Position numbers and translations under genes: made by a program. Below, one piece after another: positions 55,179 to 63,739 of a DNA stretch of 64,000 nucleotides (the first letter of the stretch is position 1; each line of letters opens with the position of its first letter). The DNA is from Rhizobium sp. 007 (GTDB lineage: Bacteria; Pseudomonadota; Alphaproteobacteria; Rhizobiales; Rhizobiaceae), in NCBI RefSeq assembly GCF_015353075.1, contig NZ_CP064187.1, positions 372,001-436,000 on the forward strand, in the 5' to 3' direction. The notes beneath the pieces are model-generated. The model was given only the letters and a program-made list of their open reading frames with translations, was not told the origin of the DNA and did not search any database.

Positions 55179-56270
55179 CTACGGCATCAGACGTCGCACA
55201 AGCGCGACCTGGCTGTTCACGCCGAGCTTGGAATAGATGTTCTTCAGATGCGTCCGGGCCGTCTCGTAGCTGATGCCATGCAGCTTGGCCGTCTCGCGCG
55301 GCGAGAGACCCGCGGCGATGGAGGAGGCGATCCGCAATTCGGCAGCAGTCAGTTGCCGCTTTGCAGGCAAACGATCGTTCAATTCGGGGCACGCAACGGG
55401 TATTCGCTCGATGACGACTGCTGCGGTCGGCCCCTGCAGGAACTCGGTCATGAAATCGGAGGTGAGGCGCACGAGCGTGCATTTGAACGAGGCGCAGGCA
55501 GAACTGAACCTCGCGGTGAACGGCCCTGCCGCGGCGGGGGGGCGGTAGCGTGAAAAAGAGGCGAGATGCTCGAGGAAATCCCGATCGCTGGAGCTCAGAC
55601 GTCCTGTTGGCGTGACGCTGATCCCGACATCTGTGGCGAGCATCTGTTCCGCGGCAAGATTCATCGATCGGATCTGGCGGCCTTCGCTGACATAGATGAG
55701 CCCGACGCCGATCGCGTCGAACAGCGAACGGCCCATCTCATTGCCTGCTTTGTCCCGGCGCATGAAATCGAAGGCCCGCTGCAAATGCGGCGCAAGCCGC
55801 GTCAGGAGATCGGCATTGATCCGGTTGAACCCGGTGTCGGTGCTCGATGTCAGCGTCGATAGATTGAAGGACCGGTTGTTCTCGCGAAGGATCGTCACGC
55901 CAACGCTGCTGCGGCAGCCGATACTGCGCAGAAAGTCATTGTAGAATTCCGTTTTGACGAGTTCGACATGCGGCAGCATCTGGTCGGCGATGACGCCGAG
56001 GCCGACCGGCCGGACGGCTGCCTTCGGCATCCACGGGTTTATGGTGCAATAATACCGGTTGTAGCCTTCCAGGCCGGTATCGTCCAAGCCTGAGCAGAGC
56101 GAAAAGGCACCGGCGCCCGCCACGCTGTCATGGTAGAAGAGCGTCGTCTTCGCATCGGGCATTCTCGTGCTGAGGGTGTCGAGAAAGTCCTGCCAGTCCG
56201 TTTCGCCAAACAATGCGCCATAGACGAGGTCAGTAAGAGATTCAAGATTGGCGTGCGTCGTGGCGGGCAT
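55179..56270 (-). CDS. LuxR-type HTH regulator with unassigned sensor domain
   Basis: A 363-residue regulator. The C-terminal LuxR HTH is clear (LTAAELRIASSIAAGLSPRE, TAKLHGISYETARTHLKNIY, SKLGVNSQVALVRRL). The N-terminal 290 residues (TDLVYGALFGETDWQDFLDT, FYNDFLRSIGCRSSVGVTIL) form a sensor domain I cannot name; it is not an acyl-homoserine-lactone domain by any motif I see and there is no receiver domain. It is downstream, on the same strand, of the aceA transcript, but a 13-bp-stem hairpin separates them. The ligand is unknown. Confidence 0.85.
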   Translation of the reverse strand: MPATTHANLESLTDLVYGALFGETDWQDFLDTLSTRMPDAKTTLFYHDSVAGAGAFSLCSGLDDTGLEGYNRYYCTINPWMPKAAVRPVGLGVIADQMLPHVELVKTEFYNDFLRSIGCRSSVGVTILRENNRSFNLSTLTSSTDTGFNRINADLLTRLAPHLQRAFDFMRRDKAGNEMGRSLFDAIGVGLIYVSEGRQIRSMNLAAEQMLATDVGISVTPTGRLSSSDRDFLEHLASFSRYRPPAAAGPFTARFSSACASFKCTLVRLTSDFMTEFLQGPTAAVVIERIPVACPELNDRLPAKRQLTAAELRIASSIAAGLSPRETAKLHGISYETARTHLKNIYSKLGVNSQVALVRRLMP

Positions 56271-56341
56271 CCGGCGTCTCGTATGAGCGGATGCTTATTA
56301 TGCCCGCCTTTCGTGACAGTGACAATTACGTCGAATAACGC

Positions 56342-56372
56342 AGATGGCGGCGCCGGAGCGGCGCCGCCATCT
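56342..56372 (-). terminator. Hairpin terminator after the aceA gene pair
   Basis: AGATGGCGGCGCC-GGAGC-GGCGCCGCCATCT, a perfect 13-bp stem immediately after the 78-residue gene on the minus strand. The downstream T run is weak, but the stem strength and position make a terminator likely. Confidence 0.7.
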
Positions 56373-56378
56373 CTGATC

Positions 56379-56615
56379 CTACATCCTGTTGGCGACGACG
56401 ACGGGGATCAGGAGATCGCCCCAATTGCCGTCTCCGCCATGGTGGCGGGCGGAGCGCACGAGTTCGACCGAGACCCCGGCCTCTACGGCCTTCATCACGG
56501 ACTGATTCAGCCGGTGTAGGTCGTTTGCGAGCATGCGGATCGTAGCCTGCTGATCGGCGCTCATGCTGGAGGATTGTTCTTCCGCTCTTTCGCGGACACG
56601 TGCGATGGAAGCCAT
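56379..56615 (-). CDS. 78-residue protein encoded with aceA
   Basis: A small soluble protein starting at ATG 56615 (MASIARVRERAEEQSSSMSA), 22 bp after the aceA stop, with GGAGAAA upstream. It is helical and charged at first (DQQATIRMLANDLHRLNQSV, MKAVEAGVSVELVRS) and ends in a hydrophobic strand (WGDLLIPVVVANRM). A longer frame from 56666 is an extension. I know no function. Placement directly behind isocitrate lyase and a shared terminator indicate one transcript. Confidence 0.6.
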   Translation of the reverse strand: MASIARVRERAEEQSSSMSADQQATIRMLANDLHRLNQSVMKAVEAGVSVELVRSARHHGGDGNWGDLLIPVVVANRM

Positions 56616-56637
56616 GGCCTTTTCTCCTTTGGTGTGG

Positions 56638-57927
56638 CTACTCGGCTGCGGGTTTGAACTGGGCATGTTCGGTCGATTCCTTCATTGCGGTCGTCGAGGA
56701 CTTGCCGCCGGTGATGGCGAGCGAGACGGCATCGAAGTAGCCGGTCCCAACTTCGCGCTGGTGCTTGGTCGCTGTGTAGCCCTGTGCCTCGGCGGCGAAC
56801 TCGGCCTGCTGCAATTGCGAATAGGCGGCCATCTGCCGGTCCTTGTAGCCGCGCGCCAGTTCGTACATGCCGAAGTTCAGCTGGTGGAAACCAGCGAGCG
56901 TGATGAACTGGAATTTGTAGCCCATCGCGCCGAGTTCCCGCTGGAACTTGGCGATCGTCGCGTCATCGAGGTTTTTCTTCCAGTTGAACGACGGTGAGCA
57001 GTTGTAGGCAAGCAGCTTGCCGGGATGGACCTTGTGCACGCCCTCGGCAAAGCGCCGCGCCTGCTCCAGATCCGGCTTGGAGGTTTCGCACCAGATGAGA
57101 TCGCAATGCGGCGCATAGGCAACGGCACGGGCAATGCAGGGCTCGAGGCCATTGCGCACCTGATAGAAGCCTTCGACCGTGCGCCCGGCATCGTAGTCGA
57201 CGAAGGGCCGATCGCGCTCGTCGATGTCCGAGGTCAGAAGCTTTGCCGCTTCCGCATCCGTACGGGCGATGACGAGCGTGGGAACCCCCATGACGTCTGC
57301 GGCAAGCCGCGCCGCGTTCAGATTGCGGATGTGGGCCGCGGTCGGAATCAGCACCTTGCCGCCGAGATGCCCGCACTTCTTTTCCGATGCCAACTGGTCC
57401 TCGAAGTGGACACCGGCAGCGCCAGCTTCGATATAGGCCTTCATGATCTCGAAGGCATTGAGCGGTCCGCCAAAGCCGGCTTCGGCATCGGCAACGATCG
57501 GCGCAAACCATGTTTCGACGGAAAGTCCCCGATCCTCCGATGTCTCGATCTGGTCGGCGCGCTGAAGCGTGCGGTTGATCCGCTTGGCGAGTTCTGGTCC
57601 GGCATTGGCGGGATAAAGCGACTGGTCGGGATACATCGCCGAAGCTGTGTTCGCATCGGCCGCGACCTGCCAGCCGGACAGGTAGATCGCCTTCAGTCCG
57701 GCACGGACCATCTGCATTGCCTGATTGCCGGAAAGCGCTCCGAGCGCATTGACGAAATCATCGTGATGCAGCAGTTGCCACAGCCGGTTCGCCCCCATCT
57801 CGGCAAGCGAATAACGAAGTTCGACGGAGCCCCGCAATCTCTTCACGTCCTCGGGCGAATAGGGCCGCTCGATACCGTCAAAACGGCCTGCCGGAGCATT
57901 GCGGATAAGCTTGTCAAATTCTGTCAC
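56638..57927 (-). CDS. aceA: Isocitrate lyase AceA
   Basis: A 429-residue glyoxylate-shunt enzyme cleaving isocitrate to glyoxylate and succinate. The active-site signature KKCGHLGGK with catalytic Cys is present, along with [20 protein letters not shown] and [20 protein letters not shown]. The start is GTG 57927, with a perfect AAGGAGG 5-6 nt upstream; the in-frame ATG at 57951 would lie across that ribosome site. It allows growth on acetate or fatty acids. The divergent regulator (58112) and three TTGTAAA sites between suggest control by that RamB/ShrR-like protein. Confidence 0.97.
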   Translation of the reverse strand: MTEFDKLIRNAPAGRFDGIERPYSPEDVKRLRGSVELRYSLAEMGANRLWQLLHHDDFVNALGALSGNQAMQMVRAGLKAIYLSGWQVAADANTASAMYPDQSLYPANAGPELAKRINRTLQRADQIETSEDRGLSVETWFAPIVADAEAGFGGPLNAFEIMKAYIEAGAAGVHFEDQLASEKKCGHLGGKVLIPTAAHIRNLNAARLAADVMGVPTLVIARTDAEAAKLLTSDIDERDRPFVDYDAGRTVEGFYQVRNGLEPCIARAVAYAPHCDLIWCETSKPDLEQARRFAEGVHKVHPGKLLAYNCSPSFNWKKNLDDATIAKFQRELGAMGYKFQFITLAGFHQLNFGMYELARGYKDRQMAAYSQLQQAEFAAEAQGYTATKHQREVGTGYFDAVSLAITGGKSSTTAMKESTEHAQFKPAAE

Positions 57928-57975
57928 GATTTCCTCCTTCGCGATAATCATGGCCTCATCAGCTATGTGACATAA

Positions 57976-58086
57976 TTTACAAAAACACTCGAGATGCCAG
58001 GAAAAGCTTGATTTCTAGGAAGGAAATGAGGTTAGGTTGCGAGAGCATTTACAACGTTATCTTGTAAATTTGTGAAAGTTTGTAAA
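57976..58086. promoter_or_regulatory. Cluster of TTGTAAA sites between aceA and its divergent regulator
   Basis: Within 111 bp there is TTTACAA (57976-57982), a palindrome ATTTACAA-N7-TTGTAAAT (58047-58069), and AAAGTTTGTAAA (58075-58086). The last is one base from the AAAGTTTGCAAA core bound by RamB in Corynebacterium; the regulator encoded here is of the same family. Confidence 0.6.
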
Positions 58087-58111
58087 TTCGTTTCGATACG
58101 GGAGGTGTCGA

Positions 58112-59524
58112 ATGGTCGAGCGGAAGATATTTGCTGGTCCGAAAGTTCGCCGGATTCGCAACGGCCTGGCGGTCACGCAGACGGCGATGGCCGAGGCATT
58201 GGGAATTTCGCCATCCTACCTCAATCTGATCGAGCGCAATCAGCGGCCATTGACGGTGCAGCTCCTCTTGAAGCTGGCGTCGGTTTACAAGGTCGACCTT
58301 GAGGAGCTGCAGAGTGAGCCTGGAAACAATCTTGCGCAATTGCGCGAGGTTTTTGCCGATCCCTTGCTTTCGGGCGAACTGCCCGGAGACCAGGAACTCA
58401 TCGAAGTCGCAGAAGCCGCGCCCAATGCGGCAAGCGGTGTCGTGAAACTCTATCGCGCCTATCGCGAGCAGGCTATGCGGCTTTCCGATTTTGCGGTCCT
58501 GATGGCGGGAGAGGGGCAGGCGCCGGCCGCTGGCACGCGGCTGCCGGCAGATGAAGTGCGCGACGTGCTGGAGCGCCGTTCTGCCTATTTCGGCGCGCTT
58601 GAAGAGGCTGCGGAGGCTTTCTTCGTCACTCTGCCAGCGGGTGAGCGCGCGCAGGTTCTAAAGGACTGGCTGCAGAAGGAGCGTGGCATCGGCGTCCGCA
58701 TCCTGCCGGTGCACGTTATGCCCGGTTTGCGTCGCCGCTTCGACCGGCATTCCATGCGGCTTTTTATTTCGGAGCGCCTTGCGGCTTCCGATCAGCTCCA
58801 GGAAATCGCCGTCGAGGTCTCAACGCTCGCGCTTCGCGACGCCATTGCGCGAGAACTGGAAACACTCAGCCTCTCGACGCAGGAGGCGAGGCGCATTGTC
58901 CGCTTCGAGCTCGCGCGTTATGCAGCACTTGCGCTGATGATGCCTTACGATGCGTTCCTTTCCGCAGCAAAAGCATCGCGTTATGACATCGATATTCTTT
59001 GCGCGCGCTTCGGCTGTTCGTTCGGCCAGGCTGCGACACGGCTGACGATGCTGCAGCGGCCAGCGAATGCCGGCGTTCCGTTTTTTGTCATGGAGGCCGA
59101 TGCCGCAGGCCATCGGCTGCGGCGGGGAGGAGCGGCAGGTTTTCCTCACGCGCGCTTCGGCGGCGGCTGTCCGAAGCTCAACATCCACGCCGCCTTTCTC
59201 CAGCCGGGCCAAGTTCTGGCCGAGGCTGCCGAGATGCCGGATGGCTCCGCGTATCTTACCATAGCGCGGACGCTTGAAGGGCCGCATGCGCCCTTTGGCG
59301 AACGGGTCCGGCGTACAGCACTTCTGCTCGGCTGCGATATCGCGCTCAAAGACAGCACTGCCTATGGCCAGGCCCTCTCTGCGACCCTGCATCCGGTTGC
59401 AATCGGGCCTGCCTGTCGCCTCTGCGAAAGGAAGGGCTGTCTTGCGCGCGCCGAACCGCCTGTCACTCGCCCGCTTGGGTTAGATGAGATGGTAGCAGGG
59501 CTCAGTGCCTTCGATTTCCAGTGA
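58112..59524 (+). CDS. RamB/ShrR-type XRE regulator, likely of acetate/glyoxylate genes
   Basis: A 470-residue regulator. The N-terminal HTH_3 is at about 10-65 (PKVRRIRNGLAVTQTAMAEA, LGISPSYLNLIERNQRPLTV). The middle contains an ImmA/IrrE-like peptidase-related region (about 190-260), and the C-terminal domain is the short-chain fatty-acyl type (DUF2083) with the closing pair CRLCERKGCLARAEPPV. In Corynebacterium, RamB of this type represses the glyoxylate shunt. It is divergent from aceA, its probable target. The ATG 58112 start is preceded by GGGAGG. Confidence 0.85.
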   Translation: MVERKIFAGPKVRRIRNGLAVTQTAMAEALGISPSYLNLIERNQRPLTVQLLLKLASVYKVDLEELQSEPGNNLAQLREVFADPLLSGELPGDQELIEVAEAAPNAASGVVKLYRAYREQAMRLSDFAVLMAGEGQAPAAGTRLPADEVRDVLERRSAYFGALEEAAEAFFVTLPAGERAQVLKDWLQKERGIGVRILPVHVMPGLRRRFDRHSMRLFISERLAASDQLQEIAVEVSTLALRDAIARELETLSLSTQEARRIVRFELARYAALALMMPYDAFLSAAKASRYDIDILCARFGCSFGQAATRLTMLQRPANAGVPFFVMEADAAGHRLRRGGAAGFPHARFGGGCPKLNIHAAFLQPGQVLAEAAEMPDGSAYLTIARTLEGPHAPFGERVRRTALLLGCDIALKDSTAYGQALSATLHPVAIGPACRLCERKGCLARAEPPVTRPLGLDEMVAGLSAFDFQ

Positions 59525-59546
59525 CCGGTGAAATCATTGAGAGTGC

Positions 59547-59583
59547 AGGATTTTGCGCTTGTCGCCTCACAAAATCCTTTCTA
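59547..59583 (+). terminator. Hairpin after the RamB/ShrR-like gene
   Basis: AGGATTTTG ... CAAAATCCT, a perfect 9-bp stem (59547-59555 with 59570-59578) with a 14-nt loop, then TTCT. Moderate terminator before potF. Confidence 0.55.
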
Positions 59584-59663
59584 GTCTACCCGAAAATCCA
59601 GAGGGAAACGGTGTCCGGGGTGATGCCTGCAAACGCTTATAATAAGAACGGACAGGAGATAAT

Positions 59664-60761
59664 ATGAGGTCAAGAATCGCAAGACTTGCGGCCACGGCCG
59701 TCGTTGCCGTTTTCGCTGCAGCGCCGGGCTTTGCGCAGGAGCGTGTCGTCAACGTCTATAACTGGTCGGATTATATCGACAGTTCCATCCTCGAGGATTT
59801 CACCAAGGAAACCGGCATCAAGGTCGTCTACGACACCTTCGATTCCAATGAGACGCTTGAAACCAAGCTTCTTGCAGGCGGGACCGGCTACGACGTCGTC
59901 GTTCCGACCGTTTCCTTCATGCAGCGCCAGATTGCTGCGGGCGTTTATCAGAAGCTCGACAAGTCGAAGTTGCCGAACCTGAAGAACATGTGGGACGTGG
60001 TGATGCAGGGCGTCGCCACCTTCGATCCGGGCAACGAGTACAGCGTCGACTACATGTGGGGCACGACCGGCATCGGCTATAACATGGACAAGGTGAAGGC
60101 CGCGCTCGGCACTGACGAAAAGCCGAACTGGGATGCGCTTTTCGATCCGGCCAAGGCCGCTAAGCTCAAGGATTGCGGCATCTATATGCTGGACTCGCCG
60201 ACGGACGTCATTCCGTCCGTTCTTGCCTATCTCGGCCTCGATCCGAACAGCAAGAAGCCGGAAGAGCTGGAGAAGGCACAGGATGTCCTGCTCGCCGTCC
60301 GTCCCTTCGTGCGCAAGTTCCACTCCTCCGAATATATCAGCGCGCTCGCCAATGGCGATATCTGCATTGCGCTCGGCTATTCGGGCGACGTGTTCCAGGC
60401 GCGCGATCGCGCGACCGAGGCAAAGGCTGGCGTGAATGTCGACTATTCCGTTCCTGCCCAAGGCGCGCAGATCTTCTTCGACGTCTTCGGCATCCCGAAG
60501 GATGCGCCGCATGTCGAAGAGGCGCATGAATTCATCAATTACATGATGAGGCCGGAAGTTGCCGCCAAGGCATCGAATTTTGTATTCTATGCCAACGGTA
60601 ACAAGGCGTCGCAGCCGCTGCTGGACAAGGCGGTGATTGATGATACGGCGATCTATCCGACGCCGGAGGTCATGGCTAAGCTCTTTACGGTGCCGCCGCT
60701 CGATCCGAAGACGCAGCGTCTCGTGACACGAATCTGGACCAAGGTCGTTACCGGCCAGTAG
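59664..60761 (+). CDS. Polyamine ABC transporter, substrate-binding protein PotF-like
   Basis: A 365-residue periplasmic binding protein of the PotD/PotF family. A signal peptide (RIARLAATAVVAVFAAAPGF, cleavage AQ-ER) precedes the family opening VVNVYNWSDYIDSSILEDFT. EYSVDYMWGTTGIGYNMDKV and ICIALGYSGDVFQARDRATE are typical of putrescine/spermidine-binding proteins. It starts the potFGHI-like operon. A GC stem followed by TTTT (60772) separates it from the ATPase gene. The exact amine cannot be read from sequence. Confidence 0.92.
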   Translation: MRSRIARLAATAVVAVFAAAPGFAQERVVNVYNWSDYIDSSILEDFTKETGIKVVYDTFDSNETLETKLLAGGTGYDVVVPTVSFMQRQIAAGVYQKLDKSKLPNLKNMWDVVMQGVATFDPGNEYSVDYMWGTTGIGYNMDKVKAALGTDEKPNWDALFDPAKAAKLKDCGIYMLDSPTDVIPSVLAYLGLDPNSKKPEELEKAQDVLLAVRPFVRKFHSSEYISALANGDICIALGYSGDVFQARDRATEAKAGVNVDYSVPAQGAQIFFDVFGIPKDAPHVEEAHEFINYMMRPEVAAKASNFVFYANGNKASQPLLDKAVIDDTAIYPTPEVMAKLFTVPPLDPKTQRLVTRIWTKVVTGQ

Positions 60762-60771
60762 TCGAGACTCC

Positions 60772-60799
60772 GGCCCGGACGGAAACGCCCGGGCCTTTT
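60772..60799 (+). terminator. Partial terminator or attenuator between potF- and potG-like genes
   Basis: GGCCCGG ... CCGGGCC, a perfect 7-bp GC stem (60772-60778 with 60789-60795) followed by TTTTC. It would lower transcription of the downstream transporter genes relative to the binding protein. Confidence 0.65.
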
Positions 60800-60857
60800 C
60801 TTGACGACTGCCGGCCGTGGGGAGGGCCGGTTCTCAAATCATGTCTCGGGGAACAAA

Positions 60858-62000
60858 ATGAAGTCACTTGGCAATATTCGCCGCACCTTCGCGCCTTGGG
60901 CCGATCCGGCTTCCAAGCCGTTTATCTCCTTCAAGAACGTGACGAAGAAGTTCGGCGACTTTGCCGCCGTGAATGACCTGTCGCTGAATATCTACCATCG
61001 CGAATTCTTTGCATTGCTCGGCGCATCGGGCTGCGGCAAGTCGACATTGTTGCGCATGCTTGCGGGCTTCGAGCAGCCGACCTCCGGCGAAGTGGTCCTC
61101 GACGGCACGAACCTGGCAGGTACTCCGCCCCACAGGCGGCCGGTCAACATGATGTTCCAGTCCTATGCGCTCTTCCCCCACATGACGGTCGAGAAGAACA
61201 TCGCTTTCGGCCTTCGCCAGGACGGGATGCCGAAGGACGAGATTATCGAGCGCGTTATGCAGATGCTGAAGATGGTGAAGCTGGAGCAGTTTGCCTCCCG
61301 AAAGCCGAACCAGCTTTCCGGCGGTCAGCGTCAGCGCGTGGCGCTCGCCCGCTCGCTTGCCAAGCGCCCCAAAGTATTGCTGCTCGACGAACCGCTTGGT
61401 GCACTCGACAAGAAGCTGCGCGAGGAAACGCAGTTCGAGCTCATGGACCTGCAGCAGAATCTCGGCCTCACCTTCGTCGTCGTGACCCACGACCAGGAAG
61501 AGGCGATGACGATGGCGGATCGCATCGCCGTCATGAGCCACGGCAAGGTCATCCAAGTGGCGACGCCGGCGGAAATCTACGAGGCCCCGAACTCGCGTTT
61601 CGTTGCGGATTTCATCGGCGATGTGAACATCTTCGACGGCCAGGTTGCTTCCGCCGGGGCCGGCACGGTCGAGATTGCGGTCGACAGCGGCCTCACCATC
61701 AAAGTCGCGACATCCGATAAGCCTGCGAAGGGCAGCAATGCCGGCTTTGCGATCCGCCCTGAAAAACTGAAGGTGCTTCGTCATCCGCCGCCGAACTCTT
61801 CGGTTAATGCGGCCTCCGGCGAGCTTTGGGATATCGGCTATCTCGGCGATATGACGGTTTTCCATGTCAAGCTGAAGAGCGGAAAGGTCGTGAAGGCTTC
61901 CTCGCTCAATGCGCAGCGTGCGGTCGATGATCCTTTCACATACGATCAGGAAGTCTGGATCTCCTTCGCCGAAGATGCCGGCGTGCTGCTGAGGGATTGA
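60858..62000 (+). CDS. Polyamine ABC transporter ATPase PotG-like
   Basis: A 380-residue ABC ATPase. Walker A GASGCGKSTLLRML, signature LSGGQRQRVALARSL, Walker B VLLLDEPLGALDKKL and VVTHDQEEAMTMADR are visible, followed by a C-terminal TOBE domain. The start is ATG 60858 (MKSLGNIRRTFAPW) after GGGGAACAAA; an earlier in-frame ATG at 60801 is less likely. It couples to the two permeases downstream. Confidence 0.94.
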   Translation: MKSLGNIRRTFAPWADPASKPFISFKNVTKKFGDFAAVNDLSLNIYHREFFALLGASGCGKSTLLRMLAGFEQPTSGEVVLDGTNLAGTPPHRRPVNMMFQSYALFPHMTVEKNIAFGLRQDGMPKDEIIERVMQMLKMVKLEQFASRKPNQLSGGQRQRVALARSLAKRPKVLLLDEPLGALDKKLREETQFELMDLQQNLGLTFVVVTHDQEEAMTMADRIAVMSHGKVIQVATPAEIYEAPNSRFVADFIGDVNIFDGQVASAGAGTVEIAVDSGLTIKVATSDKPAKGSNAGFAIRPEKLKVLRHPPPNSSVNAASGELWDIGYLGDMTVFHVKLKSGKVVKASSLNAQRAVDDPFTYDQEVWISFAEDAGVLLRD

Positions 62001-62002
62001 CC

Positions 62003-62914
62003 ATGGGCAAGCTCGGTTCCGCGATCTACAGCCGCCTCGTGATCATCGTTCCCTATGCTTGGTTGCTCATCTTTTTCCTCGCGCCGTTCTTCATCGTCTT
62101 CCGCATCTCGATGTCGGCAACGGCGATCGCGATGCCGCCCTATACGCCCGTCTTTTCGCTCGGCGATGGCTGGACCGGCTTCTGGGACAAGGTATCGACC
62201 TTCTCTTTCGAAAATTACAGTTACCTCATCGACGATCCGCTGTATTTCAACGCCTATGTCTCGAGCGTCGTTATCGCCGCGATCTCGACATTCCTGACGC
62301 TACTCATCGCTTATCCGATCGCCTATGGCATGGCGCAGGCCCCTCGCAGCATCCGTCCGACACTGCTCATGCTCGTCATCCTGCCGTTCTGGACGAGCTT
62401 TCTGATCCGCGTCTACGCCTGGATCGCGATCCTGAAGCCGGAAGGCTTGCTCAATCAGGTGCTGCTGGCCACCGGGATCATCGACAGTCCCCTCATCATC
62501 CTGAACACCAACATCGCGGTCTATATCGGCATCGTCTACTCCTACCTGCCGTTCATGGTTCTGCCGCTCTATTCATCGCTGGAAAAGATGGACGGGACGC
62601 TGATCGAGGCGGCGCTGGATCTCGGCTGCACGCCGATCACGGCCTTTTGGCGTGTGACGTTCCCGCTTTCGCTCCCGGGCGTTATCGCCGGCTGCATGCT
62701 GGTTTTCATCCCGGCCGTCGGCGAATTCGTCATCCCCGACCTGCTCGGCGGATCGCAGACGCTGATGATCGGCAAGACGCTCTGGAGCGAGTTCAATTCG
62801 AACCGCGATTGGCCGGTCTCCTCCGCAGTCGCGACGATCCTGCTGTTGATCCTGGTGATCCCGATCGTCTTTTTCCAGAACGCGCAAGCCAAAGCCGACG
62901 AGCAGGGAAGGTAA
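62003..62914 (+). CDS. Polyamine ABC transporter permease PotH-like
   Basis: A 303-residue inner-membrane permease with about six helices and the coupling segment MDGTLIEAALDLGCTPITAF near 200, matching the PotB/PotH family. The start is ATG 62003, with GAGGGA upstream; a TTG at 61997 that overlaps the ATPase stop is possible but less favoured. It is followed 3 bp later by the second permease. Confidence 0.92.
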   Translation: MGKLGSAIYSRLVIIVPYAWLLIFFLAPFFIVFRISMSATAIAMPPYTPVFSLGDGWTGFWDKVSTFSFENYSYLIDDPLYFNAYVSSVVIAAISTFLTLLIAYPIAYGMAQAPRSIRPTLLMLVILPFWTSFLIRVYAWIAILKPEGLLNQVLLATGIIDSPLIILNTNIAVYIGIVYSYLPFMVLPLYSSLEKMDGTLIEAALDLGCTPITAFWRVTFPLSLPGVIAGCMLVFIPAVGEFVIPDLLGGSQTLMIGKTLWSEFNSNRDWPVSSAVATILLLILVIPIVFFQNAQAKADEQGR

Positions 62915-62917
62915 GCC

Positions 62918-63736
62918 ATGCTGCAATGGACCCGCTTCAATATCGTCTCGGTCACGCTCGGCTTCGCCTTCCTCTATCTGCCGATCGTCCTGCTCGTAAT
63001 CTTCTCGTTCAACGAATCGAAGCTGGTCACCGTCTGGGGCGGCTTCTCGACGAAATGGTACGCACAGCTGCTGTACAATCAGGCTTTGCTCGACGCTGCT
63101 TGGGTGACGGTGCGCGTGGGCTTGCTCTCCGCCACGTTGGCTACCATCCTCGGCACGCTCGCAGCGCTCACGCTCGTGCGCTACACGCGGTTTCGCGGCC
63201 GCATGCTTTTCTCCGGGATGGTCTATGCCCCGCTCGTCATGCCCGAGGTGATCACCGGCCTTTCGTTGCTGCTGCTCTTTGTGGCGATCGGATTTGACCG
63301 CGGCTTCTGGACGATCACGCTGGCGCATACGACGCTGACGATGTGTTTTGTCGCGGTTGTCGTGCAGTCGCGTCTGGTGAGCTTCGATCATTCGATCGAA
63401 GAAGCGGCGCAGGACCTCGGCGCTCCGCCGGTCCGGACCTTCTTCGAGGTGACGCTGCCGATCATTGCGCCTGCCGTCTTTTCGGGCTGGATCCTGGCAT
63501 TCACCTTGTCGCTCGACGACCTCGTGATTGCGAGCTTCACGTCAGGCCCGGGCGCCACGACCCTGCCGATGCGAATCTATAGCCAGGTGCGCCTCGGCGT
63601 GACCCCGGAAATCAATGCGGTCTGCACGATTTTGATCGGTATCGTGACGGTTGGGGTCATCTGTGCCTCGATCGTCTCCAAGCGCCGCGAGATACAGCGG
63701 GAACGCGATGAGCGTGCGGCAGCCAACGCGCCTTGA
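62918..63736 (+). CDS. Polyamine ABC transporter permease PotI-like
   Basis: A 272-residue permease of the PotC/PotI family: FLYLPIVLLVIFSFNESKLV at the N-terminus, the coupling segment DHSIEEAAQDLGAPPVRTFF near 150, and a SLDDLVIASFTSGPG motif. It is the last gene of the transporter and abuts a convergent gene 4 bp away. Together with the PotF, G and H-like proteins it completes a putrescine/spermidine-type importer. Confidence 0.93.
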   Translation: MLQWTRFNIVSVTLGFAFLYLPIVLLVIFSFNESKLVTVWGGFSTKWYAQLLYNQALLDAAWVTVRVGLLSATLATILGTLAALTLVRYTRFRGRMLFSGMVYAPLVMPEVITGLSLLLLFVAIGFDRGFWTITLAHTTLTMCFVAVVVQSRLVSFDHSIEEAAQDLGAPPVRTFFEVTLPIIAPAVFSGWILAFTLSLDDLVIASFTSGPGATTLPMRIYSQVRLGVTPEINAVCTILIGIVTVGVICASIVSKRREIQRERDERAAANAP

Positions 63737-63739
63737 AAA

